DNA of 64,000 nucleotides from DATGZX01 sp035296965. GTDB lineage: Bacteria; Planctomycetota; Planctomycetia; Gemmatales; Gemmataceae. Made by a program: the position numbers and the translations under genes. Below, piece after piece: positions 15,977 through 24,324 of the stretch; the stretch's first letter is position 1; each line of letters starts with the position of its first letter. The notes under the pieces were generated by a model, which ran no database searches, had not been told where the DNA came from, and saw only the letters and a program-made list of their open reading frames with translations. The stretch lies in NCBI GenBank assembly GCA_035296965.1, contig DATGZX010000380.1, positions 132,288-196,287 of the forward strand. Direction: 5' to 3'.

Positions 15977-18274
15977 TTATTTCGGAGGTTGCCATTTGAG
16001 TTGGCGATCCAGAAAGGCGAAAGTGCCTTTGCCGTTGACCATGTGGCCGCCCGGGAAGAACTCGATTTCGGTGTGCTCCGGTATCCCGAGTCGAGAATAG
16101 AGGCGGCGAACCTTCGCATATTCGTAGGCGATCCACTCATCGATGCCGACGCCATCATCGTGGCCTCGTTCCACCATGAACGGCCGGGGGGCGATGAGGG
16201 ACGCCATTTCGGCATAGTTGAACGAATTGCCGAGATTGAATTCGTACATTTCATATTCACCGGAGAACATATAGCTAGCCTTGAAATCCTGGCTGACGTT
16301 CTTCCAGATCCATTCGTTGAAGTCACCCGAACAAATGGAAAGGCAATAGCGCTCCAGGATGGCTGGCACGCGCATCGCTGTCTTGCCGCCATACGATAGG
16401 CCATAGAACGCGATCCGCTCCGGGTCGACGCAGGGAAGCTGGGCAAGCCAATCGAGCGTCCGTTCATGCTGGCGGACGATGAAAGAAAATAGCGACAGGC
16501 CGAGAGGATTGGCCTTTCTCTGGAGTACTCGGAAGTGCTCCTGGCCGATATAGGGATTCTGCGGCGCATAGACAATGTAGCCGCGATCGGCCAACTGAGC
16601 ACCAAACGAATTGTAATAGGGCGTTCTGGTCTTGGGGTTCACGACGTCTTGCGGCCGGCCTTCCAGCCCGTGCTGGCAGACGACGACGGGACGACGTTCA
16701 CCCGGTTGGAGATCCTTGGGCAAGAGGAGAATGCCGTAGGCGAACACATCCGGATACAGGTGCAGCGCGACTTCGTAGCCCTTCCAGCGGGGCTCGTCAT
16801 ACGCCAGGCGCGTCTGCGGGTTCATGGGTTCGGTTGGGTCGGGCAGCTTGCCGATGCCCTCTTCCCAGAAATAGTCGCGGTAAGGCTTGCAAGAGGCGCG
16901 CCATTTTTCCACGGAGGAAGTGTCCGCTCTGGCCCAGAACTCTTGCCTACGGAACTCCCCTTCGCGCATCAATTTCTGCGTGAATGCACAAAGCTGATCA
17001 AATTGGCGATGCTGTCTCGAAGATGGACCGAAGTCCTTTCGAAGGTCCGTGGGCCGGTTGCCGGGAGTCCTCAGCGCGTTTGGCATCGCTAGCGCACGAC
17101 AAAACTCGACCAGCGTACGATTTTCGCCCGGGAGGGCACTCTCAAGGACCTGCAGATTGGACCGATTACCTTCTTTGAGCTTCTCATAGGCAATCGCTCG
17201 TGCGGCTTCTGCTCGTGCGGCCTCCAGTCTGGGGGAATCGATTTCTCCCGGCGCGGCGCCACCGCGTCCGCCGCGCGCCGGCGGGGGGCCTTTAATGGAC
17301 GGAACGGCTGAATTCTCGATGATCAGCGACCGCGGTGCCACGAGCATGGCCACCCCCGCGTCTCCAAACTCGCGCACGAAGCTCCAGACATTTCGGTAGA
17401 TAGGTTCTTTCCAAACTACTTCACGGGGCCCGAAATAGCCGCTTGCCACGGTTGCTCGGATCCGCGTATCGAGGGCCGCACTATAAAGTGCGACCATTCC
17501 ACCTTCACCATATCCGATCACGCCGATGGGGCGCGCCTCGGATTGCCCGGCGAACCAATCCACGGCAGCCAGCACTTTCTGCACTTCGTAACCAATGATA
17601 TGCCGCCCCATCTCGTAAGCCATCCGGTAAACGAACTCGCGGTGGGGTTGATTGGTCATGCGATACTTCGGGTTGCCAGACCATGTGTCCGCTCGATCGA
17701 TGAGCGTGGGAACCAGCACCTGGCAGCCGTTCTCTGCCAGCAGGCGAGCAAATTGCGCACCGGGTGGTGTGCCTGGAGCAAGCCCTACGAGCATCTCCGG
17801 CGTCCAATCGGCATCGGGGATGGCGACAACACTTGCTCCGGTGAGCCTTGCCGGCATCAGAAGCAGTCCTTCCGCGTCGACTCCATCGAAAACAGGCCAA
17901 CGCACGGCATAGACTTTGTACCCGGCGCCTTCGGCAACGAGCGCGGGGCTGCTGGTTGTGCTCACATAATCCAAATCTTTCACCGGCAGGCGTGAATCGA
18001 CAACCCCCAGGAGCTGCCGAAGACGTTTTCTGTTCGGCTCTACCGAGCGAGCATAAGCATCCGCGGAGGAGTAATCGGGCTTCCAGAACTGCTGGCGACG
18101 TTCGACCGCCGCGTCCAATTCATGCATCAAGTAGCGATCTATTCCCGCAACCATCTGCGCCGCCAAATCGCCCTCGCGAGTAAGCGGTTTGGTCCCCGAC
18201 AGGGGCTGAGCAAGAACAAGGGTTACCGGCCAGAGCAGGAGCAGAAATAGAGATGCAGTTCGGCGCGGCTTCAT
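15977..18274 (-). CDS. Secreted tandem alpha/beta hydrolase (acetylxylan-esterase/dienelactone-hydrolase type)
   Basis: A 765-residue protein with a signal peptide (MKPRRTASLFLLLLWPVTLVLAQ). It contains two alpha/beta-hydrolase folds. The C-terminal one has a complete nucleophile elbow GLSYGG, an oxyanion stretch VVVCQHGLEGRPQDV, and a candidate catalytic His in EFFPGGHMVNG near the end. The N-terminal one has GYGEGG at the corresponding elbow, with Glu in place of Ser, so it is probably inactive or altered. Such enzymes are common in planctomycete carbohydrate degradation. A glycine/proline-rich linker (GPPPARGGRGGAAPG) lies between. The substrate is unknown, with deacetylation of a polysaccharide an inference. 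Confidence 0.8.
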   Translation of the reverse strand: MKPRRTASLFLLLLWPVTLVLAQPLSGTKPLTREGDLAAQMVAGIDRYLMHELDAAVERRQQFWKPDYSSADAYARSVEPNRKRLRQLLGVVDSRLPVKDLDYVSTTSSPALVAEGAGYKVYAVRWPVFDGVDAEGLLLMPARLTGASVVAIPDADWTPEMLVGLAPGTPPGAQFARLLAENGCQVLVPTLIDRADTWSGNPKYRMTNQPHREFVYRMAYEMGRHIIGYEVQKVLAAVDWFAGQSEARPIGVIGYGEGGMVALYSAALDTRIRATVASGYFGPREVVWKEPIYRNVWSFVREFGDAGVAMLVAPRSLIIENSAVPSIKGPPPARGGRGGAAPGEIDSPRLEAARAEAARAIAYEKLKEGNRSNLQVLESALPGENRTLVEFCRALAMPNALRTPGNRPTDLRKDFGPSSRQHRQFDQLCAFTQKLMREGEFRRQEFWARADTSSVEKWRASCKPYRDYFWEEGIGKLPDPTEPMNPQTRLAYDEPRWKGYEVALHLYPDVFAYGILLLPKDLQPGERRPVVVCQHGLEGRPQDVVNPKTRTPYYNSFGAQLADRGYIVYAPQNPYIGQEHFRVLQRKANPLGLSLFSFIVRQHERTLDWLAQLPCVDPERIAFYGLSYGGKTAMRVPAILERYCLSICSGDFNEWIWKNVSQDFKASYMFSGEYEMYEFNLGNSFNYAEMASLIAPRPFMVERGHDDGVGIDEWIAYEYAKVRRLYSRLGIPEHTEIEFFPGGHMVNGKGTFAFLDRQLKWQPPK

Positions 18275-18437
18275 CGTGGGACCTCGTTGGCGGGAATTCA
18301 GGCGGGAATCTTCGCGCTGGCTATCTTAATGCAGCCATTGTGGGCTAACAACGTCCGGAGTACACCGGCGCGGGAAATTAGGCCTGTCTTATTCTGTGTG
18401 GTCTGCCCAACATCGTGCAGTTTGACTCCAGGAAAGA

Positions 18438-19394
18438 TCAGCTCGAACCCTCGCGGACCGACTCATCTCCCTGTGCCCGGCGGGCGGCCTGTTCGATGCG
18501 AACCAGCTCACTGTCTTCCCAGGCCGCGCGATCCTCGATGGGTTCAATATGAACGCTGACTTCCATTTCCGGCATTGCAGCCTTTACGGAATCCTCTATT
18601 CTCCCGGTGATCTCATGAGCTTTGTGTACGGTCATTTCGCCAGGGACAAGCAGGTGAAAGTCGATGAAGCGGCGCACCCCCGCTTGCCGGGTGCGCAGGG
18701 CGTGATAATCCATCCCCGGTTCGAGCTGCCCTTCGATGGCGGCACGCACGATTGCCTGCACCTGGACGGGAAGCGCGTGATCCATTAATCCATTGAAGGA
18801 ACGCCTGAGAAGGTCGAACCCTGTCCAGAGAATGTTGGCCGCCACGATCAATCCCATGGCCGAGTCGAGCCATGGCCGATCTGTCAACGTGACCAGAACA
18901 AGACCGGCAATGACAGCGGCCGATGTCCAGACGTCGGTTGCCAGGTGGCGGCCTCCAGCTTCCAAGGCAATCGAGCCCATTTTCCGGCCGGCGCGGAGAA
19001 GGACCCAGGCTACCACCGAGTTGATCAAGGCTGCGGCCAACGCGATGACGGCTCCCAGACCGAGGCGATCAAGGGGTTCTGGGGTAAGAAATCGTCGCAG
19101 GGCAAACCAGCCGATACTGAAGGCGGCAACCACGATGAGGCTGCCCTCCAGGCCGCTGGAGAAGTATTCGATTTTCTCATGCCCGTAAGTATGCGAAGGA
19201 TCGACGGGACGAGCTGCGTACCACAGGGACAAGAAGGCCGTCAGTGCCGCGAGCAGATTGATCGCCGACTCTGCAGCTTCGGAAAACAGCCCCACGGAGC
19301 CGGTCAGGTAATAAGCTGCCCACTTCATGGCGAGCGTTATCAACGCCGCCAGGATTGAGAGCAGTATCGGAGCTTTCCATTCGGAGCGCGCCAT
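18438..19394 (-). CDS. Cation diffusion facilitator (CDF) metal efflux transporter
   Basis: A 318-residue protein with six predicted transmembrane helices and a C-terminal cytoplasmic ferredoxin-like domain (HLLVPGEMTVHKAHEITGRIEDSV). TYGHEKIEYFSS and HLATDVWTSAAV carry the conserved His/Asp of transmembrane sites. In helix 2 the usual Asp positions read SEAAESAIN, with Glu and Asn in place of Asp, which may alter metal choice. CDF proteins export Zn, Fe, Mn or Co by proton exchange at the inner membrane. There is no clear ribosome binding site at the ATG. The metal is not assignable from sequence. Confidence 0.88.
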   Translation of the reverse strand: MARSEWKAPILLSILAALITLAMKWAAYYLTGSVGLFSEAAESAINLLAALTAFLSLWYAARPVDPSHTYGHEKIEYFSSGLEGSLIVVAAFSIGWFALRRFLTPEPLDRLGLGAVIALAAALINSVVAWVLLRAGRKMGSIALEAGGRHLATDVWTSAAVIAGLVLVTLTDRPWLDSAMGLIVAANILWTGFDLLRRSFNGLMDHALPVQVQAIVRAAIEGQLEPGMDYHALRTRQAGVRRFIDFHLLVPGEMTVHKAHEITGRIEDSVKAAMPEMEVSVHIEPIEDRAAWEDSELVRIEQAARRAQGDESVREGSS

Positions 19395-19475
19395 GCCGGT
19401 ACCAGCGTCAGCCAGTCTTGGGGAGTCGCAAGATGCTGAAGGTATTCTAGCTTGGCTGAAGGGATGGCGGGAGGT

Positions 19476-20222
19476 TCACTTCTTGGCGGCGAGTTCCGAC
19501 ATGCGTTTCTCGGCCTCGGCAATCCTTTTCGGATCTGTTTCGTGCGTTGTGATGTCGCGATAAAGCTCCATCGCGTGGCTGCGCTCCTGGAGATACTTGT
19601 CGTAGAGACGAGCTGCGCGAAGACGGGCGTCGAACTGGGTATTAGGATTCCACTGGAAACACCGCTCGTAGTACAGGGCCGCCCGGCGATATTGCTTGTA
19701 GGCTCGACTCTCGTAGATGTCGCCTAGTTGGTAAGCGGCATCGTCGATCTTGTCGCTTTCGGGGTAGAGACTGAGGATTTGTTGGAAGAGCAGCTCGGCG
19801 CGGCGCTGGTTATCGATGTATTCTGTGCCCCCCCAACCCTTGTCCTTGTACGTCATGGCCTTGCGGTAAAGATCATTGGCTCCCGGAATATTGTACTTGG
19901 CCTCCAGCCGGGGCGTGGGCACATCCAGTTCGAGACGATAGGCCTGCTTGGGAATGCGGTGGAACTGGACCAGCTCATCTTCTGCCCATTTAGCTCGTTC
20001 CAAGTCACCCGTTGCAATGTAGTGAGAACGGAGTTGCTCTAGGGCCAATTGGTAGTCGCGACGGGCGTTCAGCACCCGTTCGACCTTTGCGATGTCCGTA
20101 GGCATACCAGGGTCCGGCTTGATGCCGGGTGGCCCAGCTGGGGCAGGAGCCTGAGCAACGGCAAGTGTGCCGACTTCTGCTAGAAACAGGATGAGCGCAC
20201 ATGCGAGAAAGCGGTATCGCAC
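19476..20222 (-). CDS. Secreted TPR-like repeat protein
   Basis: Translation from GTG 20222 gives MRYRFLACALILFLAEVGTLAVAQ, a clean signal peptide. The mature protein has helical repeats with TPR character: RAELLFQQILSLYPESDKIDDAAYQLGDIYE and RAALYYERCFQWNPNTQFDARLRAARLYDKYLQ, like BamD/YbgF-type chains. AAGGAGG six bases before the GTG decides the start; earlier ATG (20246) and TTG (20252) lack such a site and would add a Pro/Arg stretch. It may act in envelope assembly or as a protein scaffold in the periplasm; no enzyme motif is seen. Confidence 0.75.
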   Translation of the reverse strand: MRYRFLACALILFLAEVGTLAVAQAPAPAGPPGIKPDPGMPTDIAKVERVLNARRDYQLALEQLRSHYIATGDLERAKWAEDELVQFHRIPKQAYRLELDVPTPRLEAKYNIPGANDLYRKAMTYKDKGWGGTEYIDNQRRAELLFQQILSLYPESDKIDDAAYQLGDIYESRAYKQYRRAALYYERCFQWNPNTQFDARLRAARLYDKYLQERSHAMELYRDITTHETDPKRIAEAEKRMSELAAKK

Positions 20223-20310
20223 ACCAACCCTCCTTGGCGCGGCCATCGACAAGGCTTGCTACCCGCTCGTCCCGCGAGCGAGCTGAAAACTGTGCTTGTG
20301 CCTTTTGCAC

Positions 20311-21339
20311 TTAAGCGAGAACGGGGCGACCTTCGATGCGCCCGAAAATCATACGGCCGGCATTGGTCTGGAGCACGCTGGTCACCGTGATGCCAACTTC
20401 TTGACCGAGCGCCGAACGCCCTTGCTCTACCACGACCATCGTGCCATCGTCAAGGTAGCCTACACCTTGCCCAACCTGATCGCCGGGCTTTACGATTCTT
20501 ACGTTCAGGACCTCGCCCGGCAAAGCAACCGATTTCAGCGCGTTCGCGATTTCGTTCAGGTTGATCACGTCTACGCCCTGCAATTGGGCAATTTTGTTCA
20601 GGTTGTAGTCATTCGTCACCACGCGGGCGCCAAGCACCTTGGCGAAGACCACCAGCCTTTCGTCGACCTCGTGGACGTCTTGCAGTTCGGTAAGGTTTGC
20701 CTCGTGTACCTGAAGCTCCACCTTGGGATTGCTCTGCATTCTCTTCAGAATGTCCAAACCACGCCGGCCACGGTTGCGCTTCAGTTTGTCGGAGCTGTCG
20801 GCAATGTGTTGAAGTTCTTGCAGCACAAAACGGGGCACCAACAATTTGGTGTCGATGATCCGCGTATCACAAATATCGGCAATCCGTCCGTCGATAATTA
20901 CGCTGGTATCCAGCGCTAGCGGTCTTCCCCCCTTTATCTGTTTTTGAAATTCTACATAGGGGATGATAAACCGGAACTCGTCCTTCGTTTGCAACAAGGT
21001 CGAGACGGAGAAGTAGCAGCAAACGACGGTCACAACCACACGTAATGGCTGCGCCAGCGAGTTCTCCAGTGAGCTAGTAACGCTCAGCAAGGGCTCCATC
21101 GCCATCGAGAACAGCGCGCTAAGCACCAAGCCCAACAATAGACCAAAATAGACCGCAGAGAGAGTGGTGATCTGTTTGTTGCGAATGAAGAGGTCTAGAC
21201 CGATCGCCAGGACGCCCACGAGCAGAATTGCGCAGAACGACGCGATACCTGCGCCGGAGTAGCGATAATAAACGAGCGCGTATGTCGCCACCCCAATGAT
21301 GATGGCGGCAAAGCAACCTCGCAGTATCCAAATTAACAT
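20311..21339 (-). CDS. Membrane-anchored PIN/TRAM domain protein (YacL-like)
   Basis: A 342-residue protein. Residues 1-115 contain about four hydrophobic segments. The PIN domain begins near residue 138 with LALDTSVIIDGRIADI and contains the acidic nuclease residues (D in LALDTS, VDERLV, VTNDYNL). The C-terminal TRAM domain (GQGVGYLDDGTMVVVEQGR) would bind RNA. This architecture equals Bacillus YacL, an inferred membrane-bound RNase. The ATG at 21339 has GGAGG 8 bases upstream; the longer frame is not supported. It is followed closely upstream by dgt and the HIT gene on the same strand. Confidence 0.9.
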   Translation of the reverse strand: MLIWILRGCFAAIIIGVATYALVYYRYSGAGIASFCAILLVGVLAIGLDLFIRNKQITTLSAVYFGLLLGLVLSALFSMAMEPLLSVTSSLENSLAQPLRVVVTVVCCYFSVSTLLQTKDEFRFIIPYVEFQKQIKGGRPLALDTSVIIDGRIADICDTRIIDTKLLVPRFVLQELQHIADSSDKLKRNRGRRGLDILKRMQSNPKVELQVHEANLTELQDVHEVDERLVVFAKVLGARVVTNDYNLNKIAQLQGVDVINLNEIANALKSVALPGEVLNVRIVKPGDQVGQGVGYLDDGTMVVVEQGRSALGQEVGITVTSVLQTNAGRMIFGRIEGRPVLA

Positions 21340-21423
21340 GGGCCAAACCTCCAGGGAAAGTGCAAGCGGACAGCTTACGTATAATCGTACAGGCATGGAA
21401 TGCCATGCGGGAGTCCAATCAGC

Positions 21424-22626
21424 TTACACATTCGTATAGGGCTGAAAAAGCCTCAGATATTCATCTTGTGCGTAGCGGTCCGTCATCCCAGCCACATAAT
21501 CGCAAACCGTGCGCTGCAGTTGCCCATCCTTCGCCCGCTGGGCATAGCGATCCCGTAATTGCTCGGGCGCGCGACAGTACTCGGCAAATATCTGCTGAAC
21601 GAAGCGCCGGCCCTTGGCGGCCATGCGCATGACGCGGTAATGCCGGTAAACTCGGTCGTGCAAGAATTCCTCCAGCCCTCTTTTGTACGCCTGCACCTCG
21701 GGGCTGGGTGAAACGAGGGGGCGGGGGCCCTGCCGCACGTCTTCCACGCGTTCGATTGCCTCTTGGTCGAGTCGCCTCCTCGTGAATGCGAGGATGTCGG
21801 TAACTTGCCAATCGATCAAGGCTCTGACAACGGTCGGCTGAAACTGTTCCGTCCCGATCGTTGCGTGTTCTTGCTGAACCTTTTCTTCTGCTCTGCGCCA
21901 AAACTCGACCTTGTGCAGATCGGACGTGGTGATGATTCCGACAGAGAGCGCGTCGTCGATGTCGTGAGTGTCATAGGCGAGACTATCGGCGGCATCAACG
22001 ACCTGCGCCTCGAGCAGCGGTAGCCCGACAGAAAGGAATTGCTGGATCTCGGGAGCGTCGCGCCTGCTGCTGTGGAGCGCCAGCGACTCGAGGACCTCCC
22101 AGGACAGATTGAGACCCGGAAAGTCGGCGTAGCGATATTCCAGCTCCTCCACAATGCGCAGCCCATGCCAGTTGTGCTCAAAACCCCCGTGCTCGCGCAT
22201 GCACTCATCCAGCGCGCTTTCCCCGGCGTGACCGAACGGCGGATGGCCAAGATCATGCGCCAGCGCGATTGACTCCGTCAGGTCCTCATTCAATCCCAAC
22301 TGGCGAGCGATCGTTCGGCTGATTTGGGCCACTTCAAGCGTGTGTGTAAGGCGCGTGCGGTGGTGGTCGTTGGTTTGATTGACGAGGACCTGAGTCTTAT
22401 ACATCAACCGGCGGAACGCTGTCGAATGGACGATGCGATCACGGTCGCGTTGGTAGAGCGTTCGAAAAGGATGCGCTTTCTCCGGGTGGCGGCGGCCTCG
22501 ACTGTTCCTGGTGCGCATCGCATAAGGAGCCAAGACCTCGTCTTCGCGATCCAGCCAGTCGGGGGGCTCAAAGAGCGTATTCTTGCGACTGCTCATAGAT
22601 TCGCTGCCGAGTGAGTTAATTTGCAT
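21424..22626 (-). CDS. dgt: dGTP triphosphohydrolase (HD superfamily)
   Basis: A 400-residue enzyme. RTRLTHTLEVAQISRTIAR, ALAHDLGHPPFGHAGE and VVDAADSLAYDTHDIDDAL carry the metal-binding His and Asp residues of the HD domain. The opening (RGRRHPEKAHPFRTLYQRDRDRIVHSTAFRRL) is typical of dGTPase/dNTPase proteins. It hydrolyses dGTP to deoxyguanosine and triphosphate and helps control dNTP pools. The ATG at 22626 lies 6 bases after the stop of the HIT gene; MSSRKN at 22596 is a second possible start. Probably cotranscribed with the HIT gene. Confidence 0.92.
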   Translation of the reverse strand: MQINSLGSESMSSRKNTLFEPPDWLDREDEVLAPYAMRTRNSRGRRHPEKAHPFRTLYQRDRDRIVHSTAFRRLMYKTQVLVNQTNDHHRTRLTHTLEVAQISRTIARQLGLNEDLTESIALAHDLGHPPFGHAGESALDECMREHGGFEHNWHGLRIVEELEYRYADFPGLNLSWEVLESLALHSSRRDAPEIQQFLSVGLPLLEAQVVDAADSLAYDTHDIDDALSVGIITTSDLHKVEFWRRAEEKVQQEHATIGTEQFQPTVVRALIDWQVTDILAFTRRRLDQEAIERVEDVRQGPRPLVSPSPEVQAYKRGLEEFLHDRVYRHYRVMRMAAKGRRFVQQIFAEYCRAPEQLRDRYAQRAKDGQLQRTVCDYVAGMTDRYAQDEYLRLFQPYTNV

Positions 22627-22632
22627 GCCAAG

Positions 22633-23133
22633 CTAGCAGCCGTTTCCCTTCAGTGCTGCCGCCAAAAGATCGTAAAGTGAGTCGAGGGATTGAACGATGA
22701 CCTTGGTGTCCGCCAGTACGGGCATAAAATTGACGTCGCCCTGCCAGCGCGGGACCAAGTGCCAGTGCAAATGCCCCGGTAGGCCGGCACCAGCTACGCG
22801 CCCCAGGTTCACACCAATATTGTACCCGTCCGGGTGCAGGACGCGGTCGAGCAAGCTGACCATGCGCCGCAACGTTTCCATCGTTTCCAAAAGCTCGTCC
22901 GCACTCAGGTCCTCCAACCGCCCCTTGTGAGCCGTGGGTGCGATCAAGAGATGGCCGTTGTTATAAGGGAACTTGTTGAGAATTACCACAGCGAGAGGGG
23001 CGCGGAGCACGATGAGGTTGCGGCGGTCATCCTGCCCATCCAGACCCTGGCAGATAAAGCACCGGTCGGCGCCGGCTGGCACCTTGGCGGAAGCGACATA
23101 TGCGAGGCGCCACGGAGCCCAAAGATGATCCAT
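22633..23133 (-). CDS. HIT family nucleotide hydrolase/phosphorylase (Ap4A-phosphorylase-like)
   Basis: A 166-residue protein beginning MDHLWAPWRLAYV and containing NLIVLRAPLAVVILNKFPYNNGHLLIAPTAHKG (shown in parts of the family pattern) and the histidine triad GHLHWHLVPRWQGD near residue 120. The WAPWR start and the overall length match bacterial HIT proteins that degrade diadenosine polyphosphates. The CFIC near residue 25 is a partial zinc-binding pattern. It lies upstream of dgt with a 6-base gap, so both would be made from one message. Substrate inference is moderate. Confidence 0.88.
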   Translation of the reverse strand: MDHLWAPWRLAYVASAKVPAGADRCFICQGLDGQDDRRNLIVLRAPLAVVILNKFPYNNGHLLIAPTAHKGRLEDLSADELLETMETLRRMVSLLDRVLHPDGYNIGVNLGRVAGAGLPGHLHWHLVPRWQGDVNFMPVLADTKVIVQSLDSLYDLLAAALKGNGC

Positions 23134-23282
23134 CGAGTTCTACCCACAATGTCGAGAAGATCGGCCCACAAATGAAGCGTAACACGGCGTGAAACGCGCG
23201 CCGGCCACGGAGTCTTCGTACCGGTTCTCATTCAGTTGGCAAGCCACTTTTCGCACTGGGATCCAGGTTACACGAACTATTT

Positions 23283-24056
23283 ATGAAACCCCGTCGACAG
23301 ATCGAACGCGAGTTTGGCGTTCCCATTGCAGGAGAGATCCTGGAGCCAGCACAGTGGACGCGCACCGCTCTTAAACGCTTACCCAAGGATGGGGTCCTAG
23401 AGTGGCAACATATCTTCGGCCGACGCGCGCCCGTTGTGCTGGACATCGGCTGCGGAAACGGACGGTTTCTCATTGGCAGCGCGGTCTGGCGGCAAGATCA
23501 CGATCACCTTGGCAGCGACATCTTGCCGGTCGTCATCCGCTACGCAACCCGGCGCGCCAACCAGCGCGGCCTCGCAAACATTCGCTGGGCGGTGATCGAC
23601 GGCAAGCAGTTGCTGGAACGTTTCGTCCAGCCTCATTCTGTCACCGAGATCCACTGCTACCATCCACAACCATACTACGATCCCGCTCAGGTGCACCGGC
23701 GTCTCGTGACCCCGGAGTTTCTGGCGCTCGTTCACCGCGCACTTGTTCCCAGGGGGTTGTTCTTCGTGCAGACCGATAACCCGGGCTACTGGAGTTACAT
23801 TCAAAAGGTCGTGCCAGTGTTCTTTGAGTTTCAGGAGCGCACTAACCCCTGGCCTGATGCCCCCAAGGGCCGGACCAGGCGGGAGATAATTGCGCTGCGA
23901 CGCGGGCTGCCTGTGTTTCGCGGCTCGGGAAATGCTCGGCCGGACTTGAGCGAAACGGAAGCCCGGGGCCTGGCAGAAATGCTGCCGCCTCCGGTTTTCG
24001 ATGCGGACCGGCGGCTGCTCGAAGTGGACAGGATTGAGAATGCCCCCGATCTCTGA
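23283..24056 (+). CDS. trmB: Divergent tRNA (guanine-N7)-methyltransferase
   Basis: A 257-residue protein with SAM-binding motif VVLDIGCGNGRFLIGSA near residue 52 and the LGSDILPVVIRYATRRANQRG stretch typical of TrmB. The C-terminal region RTRREIIALRRGLPVFRG matches the family TxYE motif except that Tyr is Arg. The usual substrate-binding motif with consensus FPDPWPKKRHHKRRL reads CYHPQPYYDPAQVHRRL here, with the aspartate lost. It would put m7G46 in tRNA, but the altered motif leaves substrate uncertain. The ATG at 23283 follows a divergent spacer shared with the HIT gene. Confidence 0.72.
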   Translation: MKPRRQIEREFGVPIAGEILEPAQWTRTALKRLPKDGVLEWQHIFGRRAPVVLDIGCGNGRFLIGSAVWRQDHDHLGSDILPVVIRYATRRANQRGLANIRWAVIDGKQLLERFVQPHSVTEIHCYHPQPYYDPAQVHRRLVTPEFLALVHRALVPRGLFFVQTDNPGYWSYIQKVVPVFFEFQERTNPWPDAPKGRTRREIIALRRGLPVFRGSGNARPDLSETEARGLAEMLPPPVFDADRRLLEVDRIENAPDL

Positions 24057-24324
24057 GGCATTAAGCCGCTGGTGCTGTGTCAATCCTCGACTGCCCCGTG
24101 CGTCAGCGCCGCACGCCAAAGAGGAAGAATGAAGATGAAGAGTAGGATCAGGAAGAGGATTAAGAGCAGGAGCACGAGAAAGAGCAGGACTTTATAGGCA
24201 GCGCAGACAGGACATCGTACTCTTAATCTGAATCGTGCTCTTCATCCTCTTCGTAATCGTAATCTTCCTCTTAAATCTTACTCTTCCTTCAATCTTTGTC
24301 CCGTAGTCGAAGACTGAGGGAACG
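24057..24324. repeat. Purine-rich / pyrimidine-rich imperfect inverted repeat between convergent genes
   Basis: From 24117 to 24189 the + strand is almost all purine in GAAGA/GATTAAGAGC-like units; from 24217 to 24298 it is pyrimidine-rich with the complementary flavour (CTCTTCATCCTCTTCG and similar). Together the arms of about 75 bases can fold imperfectly. It separates trmB (+) from topA (-) and probably acts as a two-way transcription end. Confidence 0.6.
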
